From Bacillota bacterium (GTDB lineage Bacteria; Bacillota; Clostridia; Peptostreptococcales; Anaerovoracaceae): a stretch of 13,443 nucleotides of DNA. The notes under the pieces are model-generated. The model saw only the letters and a list, made by a program, of their open reading frames with translations. It searched no databases and was not told the origin of the DNA. The DNA is taken from assembly GCA_016283945.1 (NCBI GenBank), contig JAEENW010000129.1:1-13443 (forward strand), in the 5' to 3' direction. Of this stretch, positions 1 to 5,983 are shown one piece after another. Numbering within the stretch: the first letter of the stretch is position 1; the number at the start of each line of letters is the position of its first letter. Both the position numbers and the translations under genes were made by a program.

Positions 1-903
1 TGATCCGTGCATCTTGAGCACGAGCCCGTTGACCCCGAGTATGGGGGTGCCGCCGTAGTTGGAGTAGTCGAACTGCTCCTTCATGGCCTGCATGTCGTCC
101 TTGAGTATGGCGCCGCCTATCTTGGTCCTGACGTTCTTGGTCATGACGTTCTTGACCTGCTTGAGCAGGGACCAGGCGGTGCCCTCGATGAGCTTGAGGA
201 CTATGTTGCCCGTGAAGCCGTCGCAGACGAGCACGTCCGCGGCGCCCTTGGGGATGTCCCTGGCCTCGATGTTTCCCACGAAGTTGAGGCCGCTCTCCTT
301 CAGGAGCTTATAGGTCTCCTTCTGAAGCTCGGGGCCCTTGCCCTCCTCGGTGCCGTTGTTGATGAGCCCGACCCTGGGATCTGCGATCCCGTAGGCCTTT
401 CTCATGTAAATGCTTCCCATGTGCGCGAAGCAGAGCAGATGCGAGGGCCTGCACTCGGCGTTGGCCCCGGCGTCGACGAGGAGCGAGAAGCCCTCTCCGC
501 CGAGGTTGGGTATGGCCGCGACTATCGCCGGCCTCTCCACGCCCTCTATGCGGCCTATCCTAAGCAGCGAGGCCGCCATGAGAGCCCCGGTGTTGCCCGC
601 GGAGAGCAGCGCGTCTGCCGCGCCGTTCTTTACGAGCTCCGCCGCGACGACCATGGACGAGTCCTTCTTGTGCCTCACGGCCTGCACGGGATGATCCTCT
701 CCGGTTATCACCTCGGAGGCGTTCACTATGCGTATGTTTTCGGTCCTGTATCTTTTGGAGTAAGCGTCCACCATGGAGCGGAGAGTGCCCTCCGGCCCCA
801 CGAGTATTATCTCGTCGGGGAGCTCCTGAGCCGCCTGCACAGCGCCCTTTACTATCTCGGAGGGAGCGTTGTCGCCGCCCATTGCGTCTATAGCGATCCT
901 CAT
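1..903 (-). CDS. plsX: Phosphate acyltransferase PlsX (3' end cut by window edge)
   Basis: PlsX converts acyl-ACP and phosphate to acyl-phosphate, the donor used by PlsY in the first acylation of glycerol-3-phosphate; it is a peripheral membrane enzyme of phospholipid synthesis. The reading frame was translated by hand from ATG 903-901 and is open to the left edge (301 codons; the family is usually about 330 aa, so roughly 30 C-terminal residues are missing). Family hallmarks seen are DAMGGDNAP at residues 6-14 and SAGNTGA at 101-107, with further PlsX-like blocks such as 'VCDGFTGNI'. The start is supported by an AGGAG ribosome binding site at 910-914, 6 nt upstream, and a promoter at 956-984. 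The gene stands after a terminator and so begins its own transcription unit; fatty-acid or acpP genes commonly follow plsX but would lie outside the window. Many ATA and AGG codons are used despite the GC richness. Confidence 0.97.
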   Translation of the reverse strand, partial: MRIAIDAMGGDNAPSEIVKGAVQAAQELPDEIILVGPEGTLRSMVDAYSKRYRTENIRIVNASEVITGEDHPVQAVRHKKDSSMVVAAELVKNGAADALLSAGNTGALMAASLLRIGRIEGVERPAIVAAIPNLGGEGFSLLVDAGANAECRPSHLLCFAHMGSIYMRKAYGIADPRVGLINNGTEEGKGPELQKETYKLLKESGLNFVGNIEARDIPKGAADVLVCDGFTGNIVLKLIEGTAWSLLKQVKNVMTKNVRTKIGGAILKDDMQAMKEQFDYSNYGGTPILGVNGLVLKMHGS

Positions 904-955
904 TGAAAACTCCTTTATTGCATGACAAAATGCATTGCGCATAAAACAACACGAT

Positions 956-984
956 ATTTTAGCACGGTGCGGGATTTATTGCAA
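956..984 (-). promoter_or_regulatory. plsX promoter (sigma-A type)
   Basis: On the minus strand a -35 box TTGCAA (984-979, 4/6 to consensus) and a -10 box TAAAAT (961-956, 5/6) are separated by exactly 17 nt. The predicted transcript start near 949 gives a leader of about 45 nt before the plsX ATG. Prediction from sequence only. Confidence 0.65.
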
Positions 985-1013
985 ACTTCCGGCCCCAATC
1001 TTGACAGAAACTA

Positions 1014-1043
1014 CAAGAAAAGCGCCCGCCGTGAGGCGGGCGC
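1014..1043 (-). terminator. Intrinsic terminator after the ATC-hydrolase-family gene
   Basis: A perfect 9-bp inverted repeat, GCGCCCGCC / GGCGGGCGC (1022-1030 and 1035-1043, 4-nt loop), is followed on the minus strand by TTTTCTTG. It lies about 22 nt past the stop codon of the upstream gene and about 40 nt before the plsX -35 box, so it insulates the two units. Confidence 0.85.
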
Positions 1044-1065
1044 CCTGCTTTGAACGGGCTGCGTG

Positions 1066-1755
1066 CTATATCGCGTTGAAGTTGGTGTTCTTGTAGGAAT
1101 AGAGCGTGTCCGCCATGTCCTTTCCGTAATCGGCGGCGAAGTCCTTCAGCACCGCGGCGGCTATCTCCGCTCCCTCGGAGCCGAAGATGGCCTCGACGCA
1201 CTCCTTGTAGGCGAAGTAGGAGTGAGCGCAGTGGTACTCGAAGCTCCTGAGGTTCTCCGGCCTCCTCTTGAGGTCCATGCCGGGCTCAAGGCCGGAGGCG
1301 GTCACGGTCTGCACGCAGTGATCGTGGTCGTGCAGGGTCTGAAGGGTCCTGTACTCGAGCTCGGGGTTGAAGCCCCTGCAGATCGAGGCGTCGAGGTCGC
1401 TGCAGTAGAGCAGCCCCTCCTCGGCGAGTCCCATGGCCTTGAACTGCGCGTGCCAGGGGCATACGAAGACGTGCACCTCGTAGTCGGGCGAAAGGCTCAC
1501 GACCTTAGAGGAGTTCGCGAGCCCGCACGCCTTGGCGGTCTCGGTGTTGACCCACTCGCCGTAGCGGCAGTAGGTCTCGTAGGTCAGCGGCTGGCCGTCG
1601 CGAATGGCTCTCTGAGCCATGCGGCGTCCCCTCTGCTGGGCGTAATGCCTGGTCGCGTGCAGGAACGCGGCCTTTCCGCGGTCCCCGAAGCGCTCCTCGA
1701 GGTATACGCAGTACTTGGCGGCGATATAGGCGTGCATCATCTCGGTGAATTCCAT
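1066..1755 (-). CDS. L-2-amino-thiazoline-4-carboxylate hydrolase family protein
   Basis: A 229-aa soluble protein with no signal peptide or membrane segments. It resembles the ATC_hydrolase family (Pfam PF14196), named for an enzyme that opens the ring of L-2-amino-thiazoline-4-carboxylate to N-carbamoyl-L-cysteine. Supporting blocks are the N-terminal 'RHYAQQRGRRMAQRAI' region (36-51) and the cysteine/histidine-rich core: CPW at 99-101, YCSDLD at 117-122, GFNPEL at 128-133 and HDHDHC at 142-147, giving candidate functional residues C99, C118, D122 and C147. The start at 1755 was chosen because AAGGAGAT lies about 10 nt upstream; a longer form from GTG at 1815 has no ribosome binding site. 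The gene is alone between valS and plsX, preceded by a strongly structured leader and followed by a terminator. Assignment is from remembered family features. Many clostridial members are unlinked to cysteine genes, so the substrate is open. Confidence 0.7.
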   Translation of the reverse strand: MEFTEMMHAYIAAKYCVYLEERFGDRGKAAFLHATRHYAQQRGRRMAQRAIRDGQPLTYETYCRYGEWVNTETAKACGLANSSKVVSLSPDYEVHVFVCPWHAQFKAMGLAEEGLLYCSDLDASICRGFNPELEYRTLQTLHDHDHCVQTVTASGLEPGMDLKRRPENLRSFEYHCAHSYFAYKECVEAIFGSEGAEIAAAVLKDFAADYGKDMADTLYSYKNTNFNAI

Positions 1756-1817
1756 GGTAAGGTTATCTCCTTTCGAAATACGGCCTGTCAGATCATAAAC
1801 AGCTGTTCTTGTCACAG

Positions 1818-1928
1818 AAAAGCGCGGCCGCGCACGTTTACAGGCCCTCGTAGGGCCGTCCGAGACTCGCGTCGTTTGAGGCTCGGACGATCAGCCCGGA
1901 GCCGGGCCGAAAAACGTGTGCGCCGCGC
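1818..1928 (-). ncRNA. Candidate structured RNA: four-way-junction leader or small RNA
   Basis: Hand folding of the minus strand gives a closing stem of 16 base pairs, with one A-C mismatch and one bulged G, pairing 1928-1912 with 1839-1822. It encloses three hairpins: P1 GCCCG/CGGGC (1907-1903 with 1898-1894, loop GCUC), P2 CGTCCGAG/CTCGGACG (1889-1882 with 1864-1857, 17-nt loop) and P3 GCCCT/AGGGC (1856-1852 with 1848-1844, loop ACG). P2 and P3 are contiguous and could stack. The closing stem is followed at once by TTTTCTGTG, so its 3' arm plus U-tract looks like an intrinsic terminator. An extended -10 box at 1931-1939 would start transcription at the foot of the closing stem. The element is therefore either an attenuating leader of the downstream gene or a free RNA of about 105-110 nt. 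It matches no riboswitch consensus I recognised. The fold was not energy-calculated and has no comparative support here. Confidence 0.5.
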
Positions 1929-1930
1929 TT

Positions 1931-1939
1931 ATTATATCA
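1931..1939 (-). promoter_or_regulatory. Extended -10 promoter upstream of the structured leader
   Basis: The minus strand reads TGATATAAT, a perfect TATAAT with the TGn extension that compensates for a weak -35. No good -35 is present (GTGCAA or TGCAAA at about 17-18 nt spacing). The predicted start is about 1922-1926, giving a leader of roughly 170 nt before the ATG at 1755. Confidence 0.6.
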
Positions 1940-2019
1940 TGCCGAATGGTCTTTTGCACCCTCCAAGGGCCTCAACGCGGAATGCCCGCCCCGGCAGCGA
2001 CTGTGCTAAAAGATCTCGT

Positions 2020-4698
2020 TCACTTCCCGAGCTTCGCTTCGACCGCGGGGATCCTGGCGAGGGTCTTCTCGAGCATATCCCTGAAGTTGGCGAGCTTGGC
2101 TCTCTCCTTCTCTATGACGGCAGCGGGGGCCTTGGAGGTGAAGGACTCGTTGGCGAGCTTGGCCTCTGCCCTGACGACCTCCTTCTCCAGCCTCTCCTTC
2201 TCCTTCTTCAGCCTCTCGTACTCGGCCGCGTAGTCCACGAGCTCGTCCATGGGCACGTAGATCTCGATGCCGGGCAGAGCGGCGGACATGGTCTCTCCGA
2301 GGCTGTCGTCGGGTTTCTCCCCTATGCTCAGGCCCTCGAGCCCCGCCAGCGAGCTGATGTGGGCTCTGGCTGCCTCGATGAAAGCGGCCTCGCGTCCCGC
2401 CGCGGCGAAGGCGGCGTGGAGCTTCCTGCCGTTGGGCGCGTCGGCCTCGGCGCGTATGTTCCTGATGGCCTTGATGCAGGCCTTGGCGGTCTCGATGATC
2501 TCGGGAGAATCGCCGAAATCGAAGGCCGGAGCCTCGGGCCAACTCTCGAGCATGAGGAAGGGCTTCTGCCCCTCGAAGCCGGGCAGTGCGCTCCAGATCT
2601 CCTCGGTGATGAACGGCATGAAGGGATGGAGCAGCTTGAGGATGTCCCTCAGCGCCTCGACTATGACGGCTCTCGCGGCCGCCCTGTCGCTCTCCTCTCC
2701 GTTCCAGAGCCTGGGCTTGACGAGCTCGATGTACCAGTCGCAGAAGACGTCCCAGGTCAGATCGTAGATCTTTGCCGCGGCGAGCGCGAACTCGAACTTC
2801 TCCATGTTGCCGGTGATGTCCGCTATGGCGTCTGAGATGCGGCTGAAGAGCCACTTGTCCTCGTCCCTGAGCTCGGCGGTCTCAAGATCCGCGAGCGGCA
2901 GCGCGTTTCCGTCCTCGTCCTGAAGGTTCATGATGACGAAGCGGGATGCGTTCCAGAGCTTGTTCGCGAAGTTCCTGGCGGACTCCACCTTGTCGTCGGA
3001 GTACCTGATGTCGCTGCCCGGGGCGATGCCGGAGAGCAGCATGAACCTCAGCGCGTCGGCGCCGTATTTGTCTATGATCTCGAGCGGATCGATGCCGTTC
3101 CCGAGGGACTTGCTCATCTTGCGGCCCTGAGAATCCCTGACGAGGCCGTGGATCAGCACGTGATCGAAGGGGCTCTTCCCGGTCTCGTCCACACAGGCGA
3201 AGGCCATCCTGGCGACCCAGAAGAAGATTATGTCGTAGCCGGTGACGAGGGTGCTCGTCGGGTAGAAGTACTTGAAGTCCTCGCTGTCCTTGTCCGGCCA
3301 GCCGAGGGTCGAGATCGGCCAGAGCCCGGAGCTGAACCAGGTGTCGAGCACGTCCTCGTCCTGCCTGATGTGCACGCTTCCGCACTTCGGACAGACGGTC
3401 ACGGGCTCGCGGGCGACGGTCATCTCGCCGCAGTCCTCGCAGTAGTAAGCGGGGATCCTGTGGCCCCACCACAGCTGCCTGGAGATGCACCAGTCGCGGA
3501 TCTCCTCGAGCCAGTGGTAGTAGATCTTCTCGAACCTCTCGGGCACGAACTTGAGCTCGCCCGTCCTGGCGATCTTCAGCGCGGGCTCCGCGAGCGGCTT
3601 CATCTTTACGAACCACTGCTCGGAGATCATGGGCTCTACGACTGTGTGGCAGCGGTAGCACTCGCCGGTCGGGATGGTGAGGTCCTCGGTCTTGACGAGA
3701 TAGCCCGCGGCGTCGAGGTCGGCGACCCAGGCCTTGCGGCACTCGTAGCGGTCCATACCGGCGTACTTGCCGGCGAGCTCGGTCATCTTCGCCTCCTCGT
3801 CGATGCAGACGAGGATCTCGAGGCCGTGGCGCTGCCCGACCTCAAAGTCGTTGGGGTCGGCAGCCGGGGTGATCTTTACCGCGCCGGTGCCCTTCTCGGG
3901 ATCGGGATATGGGTCGGCGATGATGGGGATCTCCCTGTTGACGAGCGGAAGCAGAACGGTCTTTCCGACCATGTCCTTATAGCGCTCGTCGTCCGGGTTG
4001 ACCGCGATCGCGACGTCGGCGAACATGGTCTCGGGACGGGAGGTCGCGACGGTGATGCCCTCGCCGCCGTCTGCTCCCGGATATCTGAAGTACCAGTACT
4101 TGCCCTGCCTGTCGACGTGCTCGACCTCGATGTCGGAGAGCGCCGAACCGCAGACCGGGCACCAGTTGATGAGCCTCTTGCCCCTGTAGATGAGGCCCGC
4201 CTCGTAGAGGTTACAGAAGTGCTCGACTACGGCCTTGTTGCACTGATCGTCCATGGTGAAGCGCTTGCGCGACCAGTCGCAGGAGTCGCCGAGCTTCCTC
4301 GCCTGGCGCTCGATGGTCCCGCCGTACTGCTCCTTCCAGTCCCAGACGCGCTTGAGGAACTCCTCGCGCCCGAGGTCCTCCTTGGTGAGGCCTTCCTCTG
4401 CCTTGATCTTCTCGACGACCTTGACCTCGGTCGCTATCGACGCGTGGTCGGTGCCGGGAAGCCAGAGTGCGCTGTAGCCCTGCATCCTCTTGAAGCGGAT
4501 CAGGACATCCTGAAGGCTCTGGTCGAGGGCGTGGCCCATGTGGAGCTGGCCGGTGATGTTGGGAGGCGGCATGAGGACCGTGAACGGCTTCTTGTCCGGA
4601 TCGCGCTCGGCCCTGAAGGCTCCCGAGGACTCCCAGGCCTCGTAGATGCGGTCCTCAAAGGATTTGGGATCGTAATTCTTGGGTAGATTCTTCTGCAT
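2020..4698 (-). CDS. valS: Valyl-tRNA synthetase
   Basis: An 892-aa class I aminoacyl-tRNA synthetase that charges tRNA-Val and edits Thr-tRNA-Val in the cytosol. Landmarks in order: HIGH-type motif HMGH at 53-56 within PPPNITGQLHMGH; GTDHAS at 82-87; C180/C183; the editing (CP1) domain with TSRPETMFADVA (219-230) and NDFEVG; cysteine pairs C347/C350, C420/C423 and C436/C439 that could bind zinc; DVLDTWFSSGLWP (449-461); KMSKS at 527-531; an anticodon-binding region with PFMPFITEEIW; and the C-terminal coiled coil typical of ValRS (about 826-892, Lys/Glu rich). Length matches the family. The ATG at 4698 is preceded by GAGGAAGG; an in-frame extension up to 5001 merely translates the T-box leader and is not protein. 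No clear intrinsic terminator is seen directly after the stop codon. Expression should rise when uncharged tRNA-Val accumulates. Confidence 0.98.
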   Translation of the reverse strand: MQKNLPKNYDPKSFEDRIYEAWESSGAFRAERDPDKKPFTVLMPPPNITGQLHMGHALDQSLQDVLIRFKRMQGYSALWLPGTDHASIATEVKVVEKIKAEEGLTKEDLGREEFLKRVWDWKEQYGGTIERQARKLGDSCDWSRKRFTMDDQCNKAVVEHFCNLYEAGLIYRGKRLINWCPVCGSALSDIEVEHVDRQGKYWYFRYPGADGGEGITVATSRPETMFADVAIAVNPDDERYKDMVGKTVLLPLVNREIPIIADPYPDPEKGTGAVKITPAADPNDFEVGQRHGLEILVCIDEEAKMTELAGKYAGMDRYECRKAWVADLDAAGYLVKTEDLTIPTGECYRCHTVVEPMISEQWFVKMKPLAEPALKIARTGELKFVPERFEKIYYHWLEEIRDWCISRQLWWGHRIPAYYCEDCGEMTVAREPVTVCPKCGSVHIRQDEDVLDTWFSSGLWPISTLGWPDKDSEDFKYFYPTSTLVTGYDIIFFWVARMAFACVDETGKSPFDHVLIHGLVRDSQGRKMSKSLGNGIDPLEIIDKYGADALRFMLLSGIAPGSDIRYSDDKVESARNFANKLWNASRFVIMNLQDEDGNALPLADLETAELRDEDKWLFSRISDAIADITGNMEKFEFALAAAKIYDLTWDVFCDWYIELVKPRLWNGEESDRAAARAVIVEALRDILKLLHPFMPFITEEIWSALPGFEGQKPFLMLESWPEAPAFDFGDSPEIIETAKACIKAIRNIRAEADAPNGRKLHAAFAAAGREAAFIEAARAHISSLAGLEGLSIGEKPDDSLGETMSAALPGIEIYVPMDELVDYAAEYERLKKEKERLEKEVVRAEAKLANESFTSKAPAAVIEKERAKLANFRDMLEKTLARIPAVEAKLGK

Positions 4699-4746
4699 TT
4701 TTCCTTCCTCTGCTCTGACGCGCCTTCGCGGCGCCCGATCGTGATG

Positions 4747-4966
4747 AATAAAATCCGCCCCATGGGCGAACCCAAAGGACGGATGTATCTCCGCGGTACC
4801 ACCTTTGTTCCCGGACTCTGCCAAGGCTTCCATCCGGGCTCTCATTAGCGTGCCCCTTCGCGCCGGGCGACCTTCATCCTCCGGTACCTTAGGAGCTCTC
4901 AGCCGGCGGCTCCTTCTCTGTACGGGTCCTAAAGGACTACTCCTCCCAACAGGGCTTATGCAATTA
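4747..4966 (-). promoter_or_regulatory. T-box riboswitch (valine) controlling valS
   Basis: The leader binds uncharged tRNA-Val to choose between antitermination and termination. Seen on the minus strand: Stem I base GTTGGG (4950-4945) pairing with CCCGGC (4867-4862); loop-E elements AGTA (4941-4938) and GAA (4875-4873); a GUC valine specifier at 4871-4869; an apical arm GGAGC/GCTCC (4913-4909 with 4896-4892) enclosing the conserved GCTGAGAGC-type loop; and the T-box core GGTGGTACCGCG (4803-4792). Its UGGU bulge can pair with the ACCA end of tRNA-Val. The antiterminator pairs CAAAGG (4807-4802) with CCTTTG (4778-4773). The competing terminator pairs ATCCGTCC (4784-4777) with GGGCGGAT (4760-4753), has an inner TGGG-TTCG-CCCA hairpin, and ends in TTTAT. 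The specifier was chosen by position relative to loop E, so it is slightly less certain than the class. Confidence 0.95.
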
Positions 4967-4972
4967 CCCTTT

Positions 4973-5001
4973 TTTATACTTGAAAACGCGGCGGATGTCA
5001 A
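4973..5001 (-). promoter_or_regulatory. valS promoter (sigma-A type)
   Basis: The minus strand has a perfect TTGACA (5001-4996), a 17-nt spacer and TATAAA (4978-4973, 5/6). Predicted start near 4966, at the beginning of the T-box leader. The -35 box directly abuts the U-tract of the preceding gene's terminator. Confidence 0.9.
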
Positions 5002-5034
5002 GAGAAAACGCGCCCTCCCGGGCGGGAGGGCGCG
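5002..5034 (-). terminator. Intrinsic terminator after the alpha/beta hydrolase gene
   Basis: A perfect 11-bp stem, CGCGCCCTCCC / GGGAGGGCGCG (5024-5034 and 5009-5019), with a GCCC loop is followed on the minus strand by TTTTCTCT. It lies 21 nt past the hydrolase stop codon. Confidence 0.92.
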
Positions 5035-5055
5035 AAGGTTGCGCGAGTATACTGC

Positions 5056-5850
5056 CTATTTGGCCAGGAAGTCGTTGACGGCCTTGGCGAGAGCCTCAGG
5101 CTGCTCGTAGGGAACGAGGTGTGAGGCGTCCTTGATGAGCACGAACTCAGCCCCCGGGATGCCGTCGGCTATCTCCTTGCCGAGCTCGGGCGGGTTGATC
5201 CCGTCGTACTCGCAGGAGATGACGAGGGTCTTGCAGGTGACCTTCTCATAGTCCGGCGAGAGGTCGAAGCCGGCGATGGAGAGGCTCTCCGCGGTCTTCT
5301 CCTCCGGGGTCATGGGGACTCCGGTGAGCGCAGTCAGATCGATCTGCATCTCTCCGCTCTTCATCTTGCGCAGGCTCTCCGGAGTGAGCGCCGCTGCCAG
5401 GATGAGTTCGAACATCTTCTCCTGCGGAAGGGTCGCCATGTCGTAGCCGGCGTCGGTGACGATCTTCTCCACGGAGGAGGTCTTCCCGTTCGGCTTGGAA
5501 GCGAGCAGGATCAGGTGGTCGATGAGCTCAGGGTATTTCTCTCCGGTGTTGAGCGCGATATAGGAGCCCATGGAGTAGCCGAGCAGGTCGGCCTTCTCGT
5601 AGCCGAGGGCCTTGATGAGCGCCGCGATGTCGTCGGCGTGATCCTCGAGCTTATAGGCGGCGGGCTTGCTGCTCTTGCCGTGTCCGCGGACGTCCACCGC
5701 GATGTACTTCCTGCCCTCTCCGAGTATTCTGGGGAACGCGGCCATGGTGTCCTTGTTTCCGGTGAGCCCGTGAACGAGGATGAGGGGCTTGCCCTCTCCG
5801 GTCTCCTCATAGCACATGGTGATCCCGTTGATGTCGATAAACTTTTCCAT
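5056..5850 (-). CDS. Alpha/beta-fold hydrolase
   Basis: A 264-aa cytosolic alpha/beta hydrolase of the single-domain type, about normal length for that class. The fold signature is complete: LVHGLTGN oxyanion-hole region (25-32), DVRGHGKS (53-60), nucleophile elbow GYSMG (91-95) with S93, acid D216 in CEYDGINPP, and H244 in DASHLVPYEQ. No signal peptide or lipobox is present. The start at 5850 is preceded by AAAGGAG with a 10-nt spacer; an upstream in-frame ATG at 5889 lacks a ribosome binding site and lies just 13 nt downstream of the -10 box, so it was rejected. Monocistronic: it has its own extended -10 promoter and a strong terminator. The closest general resemblance is to esterase / haloperoxidase / 3-oxoadipate enol-lactonase-like proteins. 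The substrate cannot be told, and no pathway genes adjoin it. Confidence 0.93.
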   Translation of the reverse strand: MEKFIDINGITMCYEETGEGKPLILVHGLTGNKDTMAAFPRILGEGRKYIAVDVRGHGKSSKPAAYKLEDHADDIAALIKALGYEKADLLGYSMGSYIALNTGEKYPELIDHLILLASKPNGKTSSVEKIVTDAGYDMATLPQEKMFELILAAALTPESLRKMKSGEMQIDLTALTGVPMTPEEKTAESLSIAGFDLSPDYEKVTCKTLVISCEYDGINPPELGKEIADGIPGAEFVLIKDASHLVPYEQPEALAKAVNDFLAK

Positions 5851-5901
5851 AGAACAATAGCTCCTTTCTCTGAAGGTGATATTGGACATATTATTGTTTA
5901 T

Positions 5902-5910
5902 ATTATATCA
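5902..5910 (-). promoter_or_regulatory. Extended -10 promoter of the alpha/beta hydrolase gene
   Basis: The minus strand reads TGATATAAT immediately after the U-tract of the MFS terminator; the last U-tract base is the T of the TG extension. No recognisable -35 exists because that position falls in the terminator hairpin. Predicted start about 5895, leader about 45 nt. Confidence 0.6.
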
Positions 5911-5938
5911 AAAAACCGGAGAGAAGCTCCGGTTTTTT
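5908..5938 (-). terminator. Intrinsic terminator after the MFS transporter gene
   Basis: The stem ACCGGAG / CTCCGGT (5915-5921 and 5927-5933, 5-nt loop) is extended by an A-tract on one side and a T-tract on the other, so it has a U-tract on both strands. On the minus strand it reads into TTTTTTGATA. It lies about 45 nt past the transporter stop codon and would end the CNNM-CNNM-MFS unit. Confidence 0.88.
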
Positions 5939-5983
5939 GCGGGTCTTGTGATGATTTGACAGCGCTGAGGGCTGCCTGAAGCT

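Noticed and set aside
1001..1030. Plus-strand promoter starting with TTGACA at 1001-1006
   Set aside because: The -10 position falls in the GC-rich terminator stem, and no plus-strand gene follows.
1756..1815. Longer form of the ATC-hydrolase-family protein from GTG at 1815
   Set aside because: No ribosome binding site before it, whereas AAGGAGAT precedes ATG 1755.
1822..1928. A tRNA gene in the cloverleaf-like region
   Set aside because: The closing stem is far too long (16 bp), there is no CCA-type acceptor end, no T-loop GTTCGA, and the arm sizes do not fit.
1940..2019. Intrinsic terminator after valS
   Set aside because: Only short GC hairpins (for example CCCT/AGGG near 1960-1970) without a U-tract; valS transcripts may end at the structured element further on.
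1063..2835. Long plus-strand open frame of 590 codons opposite the ATC-family gene and valS
   Set aside because: It is antisense to genes with clear family motifs, has a composition dominated by Leu/Gly/Val/Asp from reversed GC-rich codons, and shows no recognisable domain.
3148..4686. Plus-strand open frame of 512 codons opposite valS
   Set aside because: Shadow of valS in a GC-rich genome; no motifs and no promoter or ribosome binding site of its own.
4699..5001. N-terminal extension of ValRS by about 100 residues
   Set aside because: The extension translates the T-box leader; the start at 4698 has a ribosome binding site and matches family length.
5851..5889. Longer alpha/beta hydrolase from ATG at 5889
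   Set aside because: No ribosome binding site, and the start would lie about 6 nt from the predicted transcript start; AAAGGAG supports ATG 5850.
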